From Treponema sp. (GTDB lineage Bacteria; Spirochaetota; Spirochaetia; Treponematales; Treponemataceae), in contig JAFPUF010000064.1 of NCBI GenBank assembly GCA_017395545.1, positions 1 to 64,000 on the forward strand: a stretch of 64,000 nt of DNA. Reading direction: 5' to 3'. This document shows, in pieces, positions 42,436 through 51,574 of this stretch. Each line of letters opens with the position of its first letter. Positions within the stretch are counted from its first letter, which is position 1. The notes beneath the pieces were generated by a model. It worked only from the letters and a program-made list of their open reading frames with translations, had not been told where the DNA came from and searched no databases. The translations under genes and the position numbers were made by a program.

Positions 42436-43254
42436 ATGGACGAATATATTGAAGAACTGACCGAAGAAGTTCTGCCCGACTTTGATACTTCCAAACCAAA
42501 AGAAACGCCAGAAGAAGTTATTTATGTTGTCGGCGAATCAAAAAAACTCGTAATCCAGAATTTTCTGAACGAACTCAAGAATTTCGACATCCATACGATT
42601 CAGGTGGCACCGAGTCCGATTACAGTCGGCGAACTTCCGGCAAAACCAATCAACATTATTGTCTGTCTGTCTGACGACATGGACACAAAAATGTTCCATA
42701 CTCTCAAGACATACTCAAAAAAATACAACTGGCACATTTATTTCATACGGAACGATGCCGCGCTTTCCCAGGCTGATGAAGGCTTTATCAAAGAAACATC
42801 TCCTTTTATGTTCACAAAACTTCCAATCAACATGGACGGTTTTTTCAGGGCATACAACTGGAGCAATCTCGAAAAAAAGCGGATTCTTGTCGTGGATGAC
42901 GATGCAATGGTCCTCAGGCAGATTCAGTCACTTCTGCAGCCGGATTACGAGGTTTTCCTTGTAAACTCAGGTTCCGGAGCACTTGAATTCCTCGACAAGC
43001 ATCATGTAGATCTGGTTCTTCTTGACTTTGAAATGCCCGGAATGAACGGACCGAGCACGCTCAAGCTTTTAAGGAACAATCCGGAAACATCAAAACTGCC
43101 GGTCATTTTCCTCACTGCGAAAGGCGATCAGGCTTCAGTTATGGCAGCCCTCCAGCAAAAGCCAAACGGCTACATCCTGAAAATCCGCTCTCCAAACGAA
43201 ATCACAGGCGCAATCAGTGACTTTTTCAGTAAATATGTGGTTTCGTACGAGTAA
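42436..43254 (+). CDS. Double-receiver response regulator without a DNA-binding domain
   Basis: A 272-residue protein. Residues about 28-130 look like a receiver fold that has lost the phospho-acceptor (pseudo-receiver; IIVCLSDDMDTKMF). Residues about 148-268 are a true receiver (RILVVDDDAMVLRQ, Asp197 in LLDFEMPGMNG, then FLTAKG and LKIRSP). There is no output domain, so it acts as a stand-alone or relay receiver, probably the acceptor from the Hpt of the preceding kinase. A GGAGG site lies 6 nt before the ATG, and the gap to the kinase gene is 2 nt. Its 3' end overlaps the convergent cbiA gene by 29 nt. Confidence 0.85.
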   Translation: MDEYIEELTEEVLPDFDTSKPKETPEEVIYVVGESKKLVIQNFLNELKNFDIHTIQVAPSPITVGELPAKPINIIVCLSDDMDTKMFHTLKTYSKKYNWHIYFIRNDAALSQADEGFIKETSPFMFTKLPINMDGFFRAYNWSNLEKKRILVVDDDAMVLRQIQSLLQPDYEVFLVNSGSGALEFLDKHHVDLVLLDFEMPGMNGPSTLKLLRNNPETSKLPVIFLTAKGDQASVMAALQQKPNGYILKIRSPNEITGAISDFFSKYVVSYE

Positions 43255-44725
43255 GGGCCGTCTCCAGAAACCATCTGACAATCTCCGGGCTTGAGCGGTA
43301 ATACAGATGCGGAAAACCCGCGAGCATTGTCGGTGTGAAAATCATGCAGTCCCAACTCTTTTTTGAGAGCGGTTTTGAAGCCGTGAAATCCGCCCCGTTG
43401 TTCGTGCTGTCAAAATAGTGGAATTCGTGACCTTTGATAGAGAAATCTCGTGACAAGCAGGGGTTTTCGCCCCCTGCCTTTTCGTACGCCCCGCCCTTCA
43501 AAGCGAAATCCGCATACCCGAAGCGCACGAGTTTTCCTGTGTAACGGCTCTCGCCTTTTATCGCCCCGCACATTTCGTAAGATTCGCCCGTTTCAGTGAT
43601 GATTTTCTCCTGAAGGTACATAAATCCGCCACATTCCGCCATCACAGGAAGCCCGCCATCGACCGCTGATTTTATCGATTTCCGCATTGATTCGTTCGCC
43701 TGAAGAGGGCTTGCGTAAAGTTCCGGGTAACCGCCCCCGATTAAAAGTCCGTTCACGCCGTTTGGGAGAGATTTGTCGTGCAAGGGCGAGAAGTAAACGA
43801 GTTTTGCGCCAGATTTTTCGAGAATCTTCAAGTTTTCGTGGTAGTAAAAGCAGAACGCTTCGTCCAGGGCAACAGCGAGGGTTAATTCGGAATTCGGAAT
43901 TCTGAATGCGGAATTAGTGGAAGTTTTAATTTCAAAGGGAGAGGTCTCTCCGTCGCTCCCTACCCGCAACGCCCCGTTTGATATTTTTTCCAGTGCTTCA
44001 AAATCCAGCGTTGTTTCGAGTGTTCTGGCGGTGTTTTGGATTTGTTCTTTTAAGTTTTTGATTTCGTCTGGCAGAAGAAGTCCAAGATGCCGGCTTTTCC
44101 ACACATCTTTTGAGTCTTTCGGGAGATAGCCGATGACTTTTACGCCGTATTCAGAGGATGTTTCTTCTTCAATCAGGGATTTTAAGAGCTGAAAAGTGCC
44201 TTTTGAAACTTTGTTCAGAAAGATTCCTTTTATAAGATTTTCGCCCGTGCCACTGTGAGCCTTGTCGTAATCCAGGAATCCTCTTACGAGCGGAACGATT
44301 GAACGGCTCGCCCCTTCGGCATCTATCACAAGGAGAATGGGCGTTTTTGTGATTCGGACGATGTCGTAACTTGAGGCTTTTAGGGAAGTTCCGCCGAGAC
44401 CGTCGAAAAGCCCCATCACGCCCTCGATTACGGCACAATCTCCTTCTGCCATGTTCTCGCTGAAAATCTGCCTGACCTCTTCTTCATCAACAAAAAAACT
44501 GTCGAGGTTCGTTGAGTGGATTCCTAGAACCTGCTTGTGGAACATAGGATCGATGAAATCTGGACCGCACTTGAACGCAACCGGACGCTTTCCGTGATTC
44601 TTCAGAAGCTGTAAAATCGCACAGGTCAGCGTGGTTTTTCCGCTTCCGCTTTTTGGGGCAGAAATCATGAGACGGGGGGCGTTGAAAATTTGTGACTTTC
44701 TTTTTTCGTCTGATTTTCCGCTCAC
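43226..44725 (-). CDS. cbiA: Cobyrinate a,c-diamide synthase
   Basis: Amidates the a and c side chains of cobyrinic acid with glutamine and ATP. The N-terminal ATPase domain has the P-loop SAPKSGSGKTTLTCAI (about 23-38), followed by FKCGPDFIDPMFH. The C-terminal class I glutamine amidotransferase has GLLIGGGYPE, the nucleophile cysteine in VMAECGGFMYLQ and KGHEFHYFD. The 499-residue length is slightly above the usual 450-460. The linker (43882-43960) carries an odd repetitive in-frame segment encoding TNSAFRIPNSEL. The start overlaps the end of cbiET by 4 nt. Confidence 0.94.
   Translation of the reverse strand: MSGKSDEKRKSQIFNAPRLMISAPKSGSGKTTLTCAILQLLKNHGKRPVAFKCGPDFIDPMFHKQVLGIHSTNLDSFFVDEEEVRQIFSENMAEGDCAVIEGVMGLFDGLGGTSLKASSYDIVRITKTPILLVIDAEGASRSIVPLVRGFLDYDKAHSGTGENLIKGIFLNKVSKGTFQLLKSLIEEETSSEYGVKVIGYLPKDSKDVWKSRHLGLLLPDEIKNLKEQIQNTARTLETTLDFEALEKISNGALRVGSDGETSPFEIKTSTNSAFRIPNSELTLAVALDEAFCFYYHENLKILEKSGAKLVYFSPLHDKSLPNGVNGLLIGGGYPELYASPLQANESMRKSIKSAVDGGLPVMAECGGFMYLQEKIITETGESYEMCGAIKGESRYTGKLVRFGYADFALKGGAYEKAGGENPCLSRDFSIKGHEFHYFDSTNNGADFTASKPLSKKSWDCMIFTPTMLAGFPHLYYRSSPEIVRWFLETALTRTKPHIY
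43882..43915. repeat. Palindrome-rich tandem insertion inside cbiA
   Basis: A 34-nt stretch of reiterated GAATTC/GGAATT units bounded by TTAATTC and GAATTA, in frame with cbiA. It encodes the NSAFRIPNSEL part of the linker between the ATPase and amidotransferase domains. Confidence 0.6.
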
Positions 44726-46083
44726 TGCTCTTCCCCTGTCTTTCCCGAAAAACTTACGATGTATACGGGATTCTGTGCTTTCATCAGGTGGAAATCCCCC
44801 GCCCGCTCGGCATGGCTAACCGAAACCTGAGTGATTTCGGCATTTTCGATTCTGTTTTGGGCTTCAAGCGACTTCAAAAGATTCTGCATCTCGCACAGAT
44901 TTTCAAGAGAAACAAAATTCGCCACGATTCGCACAAGCGGATTCTTTTTTAACGCAAATTCCACGATTTCACGGAGATTTCCTTTACTTCCGCCTATAAA
45001 AACATGGGTCGGAGCAGGAAAATCGAGACAATACGGGGCATTTCCGAGGATACAGGTCACATTTTCAAGAGAGTATTTATCAACATTCTTTTTTGTGAGT
45101 TCGAACGCTTCTTCCTTACATTCAACAGCAAAAACCTGTCCTTCAGTTGCAATCCGCCCCCCTTCCACAGTGACGGAGCCCGTTCCGCTTCCAATGTCGT
45201 AAAAAACAGAAGACTCTGAAAGACCTAGAGATGCGAGCGAGAGACGGCGGACTTCTTTTTTGGTCATCGGGATTTTTTCGGCACGGATAAAGTCCTCGTC
45301 GTTCAAAAAAGGCGTGACTGGCTGGGATTTTGCACCTTCATTTTCAACAAGAAGCACGAAAAGCCCTTTTTCATTGTCGAAATGACACGCTGATTCTTCA
45401 TTCCGTTCGCTGTCGTTCAGTCCGGCCGAAGTGATAGTGAAACAAGTTATTTTTTCATCACTGTACGAAAGATTTTTGCCAAGCCAGCATTTGACTTTTG
45501 AAAGAATTCCATTTGAAATTGCTTTTTGAATTTTTTCAGAGAGAGATTTGACATCTTCTGCACCAGAAAGAATGAAAAAACACGCCGGATTTTTGCGAAT
45601 CTGCTCGATTGCGTTGCATTTTGCACCGTGAAGGGAAAGAAACTTCCAGTTCTGCCATGATTTCTGCAATTTTGAGGCAAAATAGACAGCAGACGAGATT
45701 CCCGGAATGGCATTGATTTCCCATTCGCAGACTTCAGAATTCGCCGTTTCAGATGAGTCAGCCGCTGTGAAAGAGAAAAAGCTTTCCGCCCCGCTGAAAA
45801 ATCCCACATCGCCGGAGAAGACCACGCAGGCACTTTCATACTGCGGATTTTCTTTTAGATACGAAAAGATTTCTTCGGCACGGTAAAGAGGATCGGTTTT
45901 GGGATTTTTTTTGCCCGTTTCAGATACGCTCGTTTCGACTCCGCTCAACGACCGAACGGCAATTTCTATCATTCTTTTTGCACCGAAAATAATCTGGGCG
46001 TTTTGAAGAGCTGATTTTGCTTCGATTGTGAGAAAGTTTTCGCTGCCACATCCCATGCCAATCAGGGTCAGTTGTTTTTTCAT
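44722..46083 (-). CDS. cbiET: Precorrin-6Y/cobalt-precorrin-7 C5,C15-methyltransferase, CbiE-CbiT fusion
   Basis: Methylates the corrin ring at C5 and C15 and decarboxylates the acetate chain, using S-adenosylmethionine. Residues 1 to about 250 are the CbiE (tetrapyrrole methylase) half: LTLIGMGCGSENFLT, FSGDVGFFSGAE and INAIPGISSAVYFASKL. Residues about 265-450 are the CbiT half with the SAM-binding loop YDIGSGTGSVTVEGG and THVFIGGSKGNL. At 453 residues the fusion corresponds to aerobic CobL or the common fused CbiET. It overlaps cbiJ at its start and cbiA at its end by 4 nt each. Confidence 0.94.
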   Translation of the reverse strand: MKKQLTLIGMGCGSENFLTIEAKSALQNAQIIFGAKRMIEIAVRSLSGVETSVSETGKKNPKTDPLYRAEEIFSYLKENPQYESACVVFSGDVGFFSGAESFFSFTAADSSETANSEVCEWEINAIPGISSAVYFASKLQKSWQNWKFLSLHGAKCNAIEQIRKNPACFFILSGAEDVKSLSEKIQKAISNGILSKVKCWLGKNLSYSDEKITCFTITSAGLNDSERNEESACHFDNEKGLFVLLVENEGAKSQPVTPFLNDEDFIRAEKIPMTKKEVRRLSLASLGLSESSVFYDIGSGTGSVTVEGGRIATEGQVFAVECKEEAFELTKKNVDKYSLENVTCILGNAPYCLDFPAPTHVFIGGSKGNLREIVEFALKKNPLVRIVANFVSLENLCEMQNLLKSLEAQNRIENAEITQVSVSHAERAGDFHLMKAQNPVYIVSFSGKTGEEQ

Positions 46084-46910
46084 TGTAATTGCCTGATTAT
46101 ATCACAAATCTCCCCGACCGTGTGAAAGACTTCCGACTCGCAGGCATTTTTTTCCTGAATGACTGTGTTGTCCGGCGTGTGCTGCGCTTTCTCCGGATTC
46201 TCGATTACGGCGATTTTCATTCCAAGTTTTTTCGCAGCCTCAATTTTCTCAAAATATCCGCCGATTTTCCCGCTTTCTTTGGTCAGAAGGATTTTTGCAC
46301 CGCTCTCTTCGAACTGTATTTCGTTCATTTTTTCTGAGAAGGGGCCCTGCATTGCGATAATCTGGCTTCTAAGGATTCCGCATGTCTCACAGATTTTAAG
46401 GCTTTCGACAGAAGGAAGCACCCGCACGAAAAGTCTTGATTTGTCCGTAATTTTTGCGCAGAGTTCTGGAAGTTCCTTGCTTCCTGTTGAGACGAAGATT
46501 TTACCGCTCAGGGATTCCAGCCAGTCTGCGGCAGTGGAAATGTCAGAAAAACAGTTTTCTCCATTCAGGTTCGAGTCTGTTGAAATATCATTAGTGCCGT
46601 CCGTGTTTCTTGCAAGCCTCAAATACCGGATTTTTGTCCGGTCACATGCTTTCCTGATTTCTTTTGAAACTTCCGTAGCGAACGGGTGTGTGGCATCAAC
46701 CACGAGGTCATACTTTTTTTGAAGAAATAAATCCGACATCTCGCCACAATCAAGCCGTCCCTGAAGAATTGTGATATTATCCGCTTTTGGAAGAAGAGCC
46801 GCTCCGTATTCCGTGGCTACGCTCACCGTACAGTCAAATCCGCAACCGGAAAGTTTTTCACACAGTTCACGCCCTTCCGTAGTTCCAGCAAAAATCATTA
46901 TTTTCTTCAT
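46080..46910 (-). CDS. cbiJ: Precorrin-6A reductase
   Basis: Reduces (cobalt-)precorrin-6A with NADPH. The 276-residue chain has the family N-terminus IMIFAGTTEGRELCEKL, then DLVVDATHPFATEVSKEIRKAC near residues 69-90, KIFVSTGSKEL and the C-terminal LLTKESGKIGGYFEKIEAAK. The start lies 8 nt after the stop of an unusual lipoprotein gene, and the end overlaps cbiET, so it belongs to a polycistronic corrinoid unit. Confidence 0.93.
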   Translation of the reverse strand: MKKIMIFAGTTEGRELCEKLSGCGFDCTVSVATEYGAALLPKADNITILQGRLDCGEMSDLFLQKKYDLVVDATHPFATEVSKEIRKACDRTKIRYLRLARNTDGTNDISTDSNLNGENCFSDISTAADWLESLSGKIFVSTGSKELPELCAKITDKSRLFVRVLPSVESLKICETCGILRSQIIAMQGPFSEKMNEIQFEESGAKILLTKESGKIGGYFEKIEAAKKLGMKIAVIENPEKAQHTPDNTVIQEKNACESEVFHTVGEICDIIRQLQ

Positions 46911-46918
46911 GGGGCTCC

Positions 46919-48775
46919 CTAGCTTTTTGGATATGGACAGTAGATTGAGTTACCCGAAGCATCTCCCGCATCAACGACCGTTCTTTCCATTTCTATGATT
47001 TCATAAGAATCGTTATTGTAGACTTTGAGTTTCTGGACTGCGGCTTCCATGGATTCATAATTCTCCTGGGAGTCGTCTTCCTTTGCAGAACCTGCCGCCC
47101 AGTAAACCGGAGAGTTATTTCGCAAACTTGCATACTCCTCAATATTTTCGCCAAAGTCAATGTTAAAGTCCGTATTTGATTTTAGTTCTCCTGTAATTGC
47201 GATTGCAGAAGCAGTCTTATCACTTGAGTTCAGGTTCATCTTGATAATGCCGTAGATTTCAGACTCGCCGCCTGTGTACAAAACCGAGTCATAAGCAATC
47301 GAAAGGGCATACTCCGTCGAAGAAGAAGATTTCGTGACCTCTGAAGTTTGAGCCGCCGCAATTACGTTCGCCTGTTTTTCAAAGCCTAAATCCGTAACGG
47401 AAATATAGTCTGAGCTTTGCGGAGTTTTATCCACGACCGCAAAACTGTCGCAGTCAAAAGTCTTGAATTTAAATCCGTCTGAAAGATTTAATGACGCCCC
47501 TGAAATAAGGCAGACCGGAATACCGTGAGAAGATGTATTTGAGTAAACCGTAGAAGAAGATACAAAGAAACTGACATTTGAGCCTGATACCCAGAGGGCA
47601 TTGTCCCGGGAGTCAACGTCCTGTGCATCTGAAAGCGATTCTGTGGAAGAAAGTGAAATCTCACCGCCGACGAAAGCCCCGGAAACTGCGTCATGGGAGC
47701 CGTTCAGATAAACGCTCGCGGAAGTACCCAGCACATTCTGAATCTTTGTGTTAAGCGCATAGAATTCCGATCCGCCGACTGAAACAGGAGCCAGAGAATC
47801 AAGAGTTTTGCAGTCTTTGATTGTTACATTTTTCATGAAAAGTTTTGCACTGTTCTGAGACTCAATCAAGGGCGAAGAAGATGAAGCTGTTATGTTTTTG
47901 ATTGTTAAATCTTCAAGAACAAGAGTTGTAGAGCCATCGTCGTTCTGAATAAAGCAGTTTGTATGGGTAATGTCTTTTGAACTTGTGATTGTTCCGTTCT
48001 TAATCACAAGCGTTTTTCCGCTTGCAATAACGAAAAGCGGGTTTTCTTCTGAACCTTCGGCAGCTTCATCCCAGAACAAAGTATTTCCGTTCAGATTGAG
48101 GACAAGATTCTGGGTGACATACCACGGGTTATCCTGTGAATTCAGGCTGTTTTCCGTTGCAAGGAGGGTCTCTTTTATGTTTCCGTTGAAAGTTATCGTA
48201 TTTTTTTCTGTATCGGAAGTAAGAGGATTTTCTTTTGCCGCAAGAAGGGCTGCTTGTAGCGTTTCATAGTCCGCGCCGTTGAACGAGACGTTTCCATCGT
48301 AAGTTACCGGCTCAGCAGGCTCAACTGGCGGATTGTCAGGTTCAGTTTCGCCACTTTTTGAACCGTCGTATTTTTTAATCAGAATTGTGACTCTTGTATT
48401 CTCACCGTTTTTGACAGCGACATTCTCTTTTGAACCGATACCCGCCGTCTCTCCGGATGACTTTTTTGCGATAACTTCGACAGCGTAAATTCCGCCCTCG
48501 ATATTCTGGAACGAAACTTCTTTTCCCGGCTCTCCTGTCTGCGAAAGTGCCTTTCCGGAATCATTTCTGTCAGTTCTTTTTACGGTGACAGTAAAAAAAG
48601 CCACTTCGCTTATCCAGGAAGGTGAATCAGAAGAATCTGCCGCTGCCCGGGAAGAAGGATTTGCCTCTGGAAGCCGGATTTTCAGAGCGGCAGAAGAATC
48701 AGAAAAGAAATCTGAACATGAATTCAGAACCAGAACTAAAAAAAACGAGACGAAAAAAAGACAGAATTTTTTCAT
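46919..48775 (-). CDS. Unknown beta-rich lipoprotein in the corrinoid operon (618 residues)
   Basis: Not recognised as a named family. The signal ends in VLNSC (Cys20). Residues about 35-130 look like an Ig-like or carbohydrate-binding-like module (ALKIRLPEANPSSRAA, then IEGGIYAVEVIAKKS). Residues about 165-520 have the short repeated strands of a right-handed parallel beta-helix (LVLNLNGNTLFW, LVIKNGTITSS, LFMKNVTIKDC). No catalytic motif is visible. It sits between a BtuF/FepB-like binding-protein gene (77 nt upstream) and cbiJ (8 nt downstream). It may therefore take part in corrinoid capture at the cell surface, but that is inference from position. Confidence 0.75.
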   Translation of the reverse strand: MKKFCLFFVSFFLVLVLNSCSDFFSDSSAALKIRLPEANPSSRAAADSSDSPSWISEVAFFTVTVKRTDRNDSGKALSQTGEPGKEVSFQNIEGGIYAVEVIAKKSSGETAGIGSKENVAVKNGENTRVTILIKKYDGSKSGETEPDNPPVEPAEPVTYDGNVSFNGADYETLQAALLAAKENPLTSDTEKNTITFNGNIKETLLATENSLNSQDNPWYVTQNLVLNLNGNTLFWDEAAEGSEENPLFVIASGKTLVIKNGTITSSKDITHTNCFIQNDDGSTTLVLEDLTIKNITASSSSPLIESQNSAKLFMKNVTIKDCKTLDSLAPVSVGGSEFYALNTKIQNVLGTSASVYLNGSHDAVSGAFVGGEISLSSTESLSDAQDVDSRDNALWVSGSNVSFFVSSSTVYSNTSSHGIPVCLISGASLNLSDGFKFKTFDCDSFAVVDKTPQSSDYISVTDLGFEKQANVIAAAQTSEVTKSSSSTEYALSIAYDSVLYTGGESEIYGIIKMNLNSSDKTASAIAITGELKSNTDFNIDFGENIEEYASLRNNSPVYWAAGSAKEDDSQENYESMEAAVQKLKVYNNDSYEIIEMERTVVDAGDASGNSIYCPYPKS

Positions 48776-48852
48776 ACAGCCTCCAGATTTTCAATTATAA
48801 GACACATTTTTGATTTTCTCAAAGAAAAACTTGCCCGAAACCTCTAAAACCT

Positions 48853-50052
48853 CTAGTTTCCAGAAGTGACTTTATGAAGGAATTTCAATTCTTTTTCTTC
48901 ACCTGAAATAACTGCGTAGAGGTCGAGGATTACTTCTCCGATTTTGTCTGTGGACTGATAGAGACTTTTCCCTGTCGTATAGATTTTTCCGGTTTTAACT
49001 GCCTTAAAGTCAGAAAAAAGCGGAGACTTTTCAAGAAGCTCCTCTTTTGAATGGAGAATATTGTCTATCGAAGAATTGTAAATCAGAATATCAGAATCAG
49101 CGCAGAAAGCATAAAACTGCTCGAAAGAGACTGCAACCGACGGGCTTTTTGACTTGATGTTTCTGTCCGGGGAAGCATAGATTCCGCCCGCCATCTCAAT
49201 CATCTTCACGATATAATCGTCCCCGCCCCGGATTACGACAGAGCCCGACGGACTGACGTAAAAGAACGCGACTTTTGCCCGTTCGGAATCATCAGCAGCA
49301 TCTGTGACCGTTTTTCCGCCGTTTTCAAAAAGAAACGACAGGGCAGAAATTTCTTTCTCAAAAAAAGCTTCGGCTTCGGCTTCTTTTCCTGTAAGGCAAC
49401 CGTAAACTTTAACCCATTCAAGCCTTCCGAGCGGATTTTCCTCATAACTCGATTTATCAACGAAGACAGGAATTCCGAGAGACTCCAGCTTTTCTTTTAT
49501 CTGAGGCGTGTGGTAAATCATCGTGGACTCTATTGCAAGCGGACAGTTTTCTTTCAGAAGAAGCTCAAAGTCAGGGGCATTGTACTTTCCGGCATAAAGG
49601 ATTTTTCCTTCGCTCATTGCCTTTTTTGCCTCTTCAACATACCAGTCTTTTTTCTGAACCGATGAAAAGCGTATTTTGTCAAGAGAATCAATTGCAGAGA
49701 AAAGGCTCATGACACCAGTTGCGGCAAGATAAGTCTTTTCGAGCGGGATTCTCACTGCGGTGATGTTTTCAGGAAGATTTTCGGGAGAAGTAGTGTTTTC
49801 CGGAAGAAGAAGAAAACGCTCTGTTCCAGAAACCGTCAGAAGATATATTGATGAAGAATCAGAATCATAAGAATCAATTTTGAATTCTTTCGCAAACTTC
49901 AGGGGAAGCGTACTTCTGTATGAAAAGCCGTCAATTTGTACGGGAGAAGACGATTCCGGGGAATATTTTGTGCAGGAAATAAATGCGTTCAGAATCAAAA
50001 CAGGGAGAAAGATTTTTATAAGCACAGAAATGAAACAATTCTTTTTTTTCAT
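48853..50052 (-). CDS. Cobalamin/iron-siderophore-type ABC substrate-binding lipoprotein
   Basis: A 399-residue Peripla_BP_2 (BtuF/FepB-type) protein. The signal ends in AFISC (Cys27). Two lobes follow, with ITAVRIPLEKTYLAATGVMSL, LDKIRFSS, LLLKENCPLAI and ESLGIPVFVDKSSYEENPLGRLEWVKVYGCLTG. Members bind corrinoids, haem or ferric chelates. The corrin-synthesis genes downstream on the same strand favour a corrinoid. No matching permease or ATPase gene is in the window. It is divergent from uraA, and I found no cobalamin riboswitch in the 129-nt gap. Confidence 0.8.
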   Translation of the reverse strand: MKKKNCFISVLIKIFLPVLILNAFISCTKYSPESSSPVQIDGFSYRSTLPLKFAKEFKIDSYDSDSSSIYLLTVSGTERFLLLPENTTSPENLPENITAVRIPLEKTYLAATGVMSLFSAIDSLDKIRFSSVQKKDWYVEEAKKAMSEGKILYAGKYNAPDFELLLKENCPLAIESTMIYHTPQIKEKLESLGIPVFVDKSSYEENPLGRLEWVKVYGCLTGKEAEAEAFFEKEISALSFLFENGGKTVTDAADDSERAKVAFFYVSPSGSVVIRGGDDYIVKMIEMAGGIYASPDRNIKSKSPSVAVSFEQFYAFCADSDILIYNSSIDNILHSKEELLEKSPLFSDFKAVKTGKIYTTGKSLYQSTDKIGEVILDLYAVISGEEKELKFLHKVTSGN

Positions 50053-50155
50053 ACAGAATGAGGATAGTAGATTGAGAAGGAAGTTTCAACTTTCTGTAAT
50101 GCGTTTGCCCTGACATAACGGTTCAGAACCCTAGAATTTTCCTGATATTTTGTGG

Positions 50156-50161
50156 TAGAAT
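50156..50161 (+). promoter_or_regulatory. Extended -10 promoter element for uraA
   Basis: TGGTAGAAT, with TAGAAT at 50156-50161, 20 nt before the uraA ATG. No clear -35. It matches the element before adhE. Confidence 0.4.
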
Positions 50162-50181
50162 TGGCGCTTAAGAGGTAAAAA

Positions 50182-51540
50182 ATGGAATTAGTTTACGGAA
50201 TTAAGGACAGACCTTCAATCGGCAAGGTCTTTTTATTTGCCCTTCAGCAGCTCCTTGCTGTTATGGCGGCAACCATCGCAGTTCCTGCAATCGTCGGTAA
50301 CGGTCTCACGGCTTCTGCAGCCCTTTTCGGCGCTGGTGTCGGAACTTTCATCTATTTGATTTTCACAAAAAGCGCAAGCCCTGTCTTTTTGGGAAGTTCA
50401 TTCGCCTTCATCGGCTCGATGTTCTCTGCTTTCGGCGGAGCGGCTTCTCTTTCTGTCGGCTACTGGGGCTTAATCATCGGTTCAATGATGGCAGGTATTG
50501 TCTACATCATCATCGCCCTTGCCGTCAAATTCTTCGGTATCTCATGGATTGACAAGCTCATTCCTCCTGTAATCATCGGTCCTACAGTCGCAATCATCGG
50601 TCTTTCCCTTTCAGCAAATGCTATCGGCGACCTCATGAAACCAAGCATCGAAGGCGGCAGCACTTATGTTGCCCTTATCTGCGGTCTGTGCACACTGTTC
50701 GTCACGATGCTCTGTTCTGTTTACGGTTCAAAAATAGGAAAACTCATTCCTTTCATTCAGGGAATCTTAGCCGGATACGCTCTTGCCTCAATCTTCGCGG
50801 TTATCGGACACGTAACAAACAATCCGTCACTCATCGTAATCAACTACTCAGCACTCTCTTCGCTTGATTTCTCGAAATTCTCAAGTTTCCTTTCTCTCCC
50901 GAAATTCACTTTCCTTCTGGGTGGTTCTGAGGGCTTGAAAGGTGTCACCAGCACTTATCTTCTCACAATTTTCGCAGCTTATGTTCCTGTCGCTTTCGTA
51001 GTTTTCGCAGAGCATCTTGCAGACCACAAAAACCTTTCTTCAATCGTCGGCGTCAACCTGCTCGAAAATCCTGGCCTCACACGAACACTTCTTGGTGACG
51101 GCGTCGGAACTTTCATTTCAACACTCTTCGGCGGCTGTCCGAACACAACTTACGGAGAATCAATCGGCTGCGTCGCAATCACACGAAACGCTTCGACAAT
51201 CTCAATCTGGGGCTGTGCAATTCTCTGTATCGCAGTCAGCCTTATCACGCCGCTCGTAGCCTTCCTTGAGACTATTCCGAACTGCGTAATGGGCGGTGTC
51301 TGTGTCGCACTCTACGGATTCATCGCAGTTTCCGGCCTTAAAATGTTCCAGCAGGTCGATTTGAACAAAAACCGAAACCTCTTCGTCGCAAGCGTAATCC
51401 TTATCACGGGTGTCGGCGGAATGGTCATAAAATTCGGCAAAGTCGAAATCAGAACTGTCGCCTGTGCATTGATTCTCGGAATCATCACAAACGTAATTCT
51501 CGCACCAAGTGAAAAAAAAGAAGCAAAAGTTTCTGAATAA
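50182..51540 (+). CDS. uraA: Uracil permease (NCS2/UraA family)
   Basis: A 452-residue inner-membrane uracil/proton symporter. It has about 14 membrane segments. The family motifs are FALQQLLAVMAATIAVP at the start, the substrate-site glutamate in VFAEHLADHKNLSSI (about residue 279), GDGVGTFISTLFGGCPNTTYGE, and a second region near GCVAITRNAS. The latter motif separates uracil from xanthine carriers. An AGAGGT site precedes the ATG. It would supply uracil to the Upp-like enzyme at 31134. A terminator hairpin follows. Confidence 0.95.
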   Translation: MELVYGIKDRPSIGKVFLFALQQLLAVMAATIAVPAIVGNGLTASAALFGAGVGTFIYLIFTKSASPVFLGSSFAFIGSMFSAFGGAASLSVGYWGLIIGSMMAGIVYIIIALAVKFFGISWIDKLIPPVIIGPTVAIIGLSLSANAIGDLMKPSIEGGSTYVALICGLCTLFVTMLCSVYGSKIGKLIPFIQGILAGYALASIFAVIGHVTNNPSLIVINYSALSSLDFSKFSSFLSLPKFTFLLGGSEGLKGVTSTYLLTIFAAYVPVAFVVFAEHLADHKNLSSIVGVNLLENPGLTRTLLGDGVGTFISTLFGGCPNTTYGESIGCVAITRNASTISIWGCAILCIAVSLITPLVAFLETIPNCVMGGVCVALYGFIAVSGLKMFQQVDLNKNRNLFVASVILITGVGGMVIKFGKVEIRTVACALILGIITNVILAPSEKKEAKVSE

Positions 51541-51574
51541 ATAGTCAGATTAAGTTTCAACAGCTGACACAAAA

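Noticed and set aside
50053-50181. Cobalamin riboswitch before the BtuF/FepB-like gene
   Set aside because: The corrinoid context made it worth looking for, but the 129-nt gap lacks a B12-box-like sequence and is too short for the full riboswitch.
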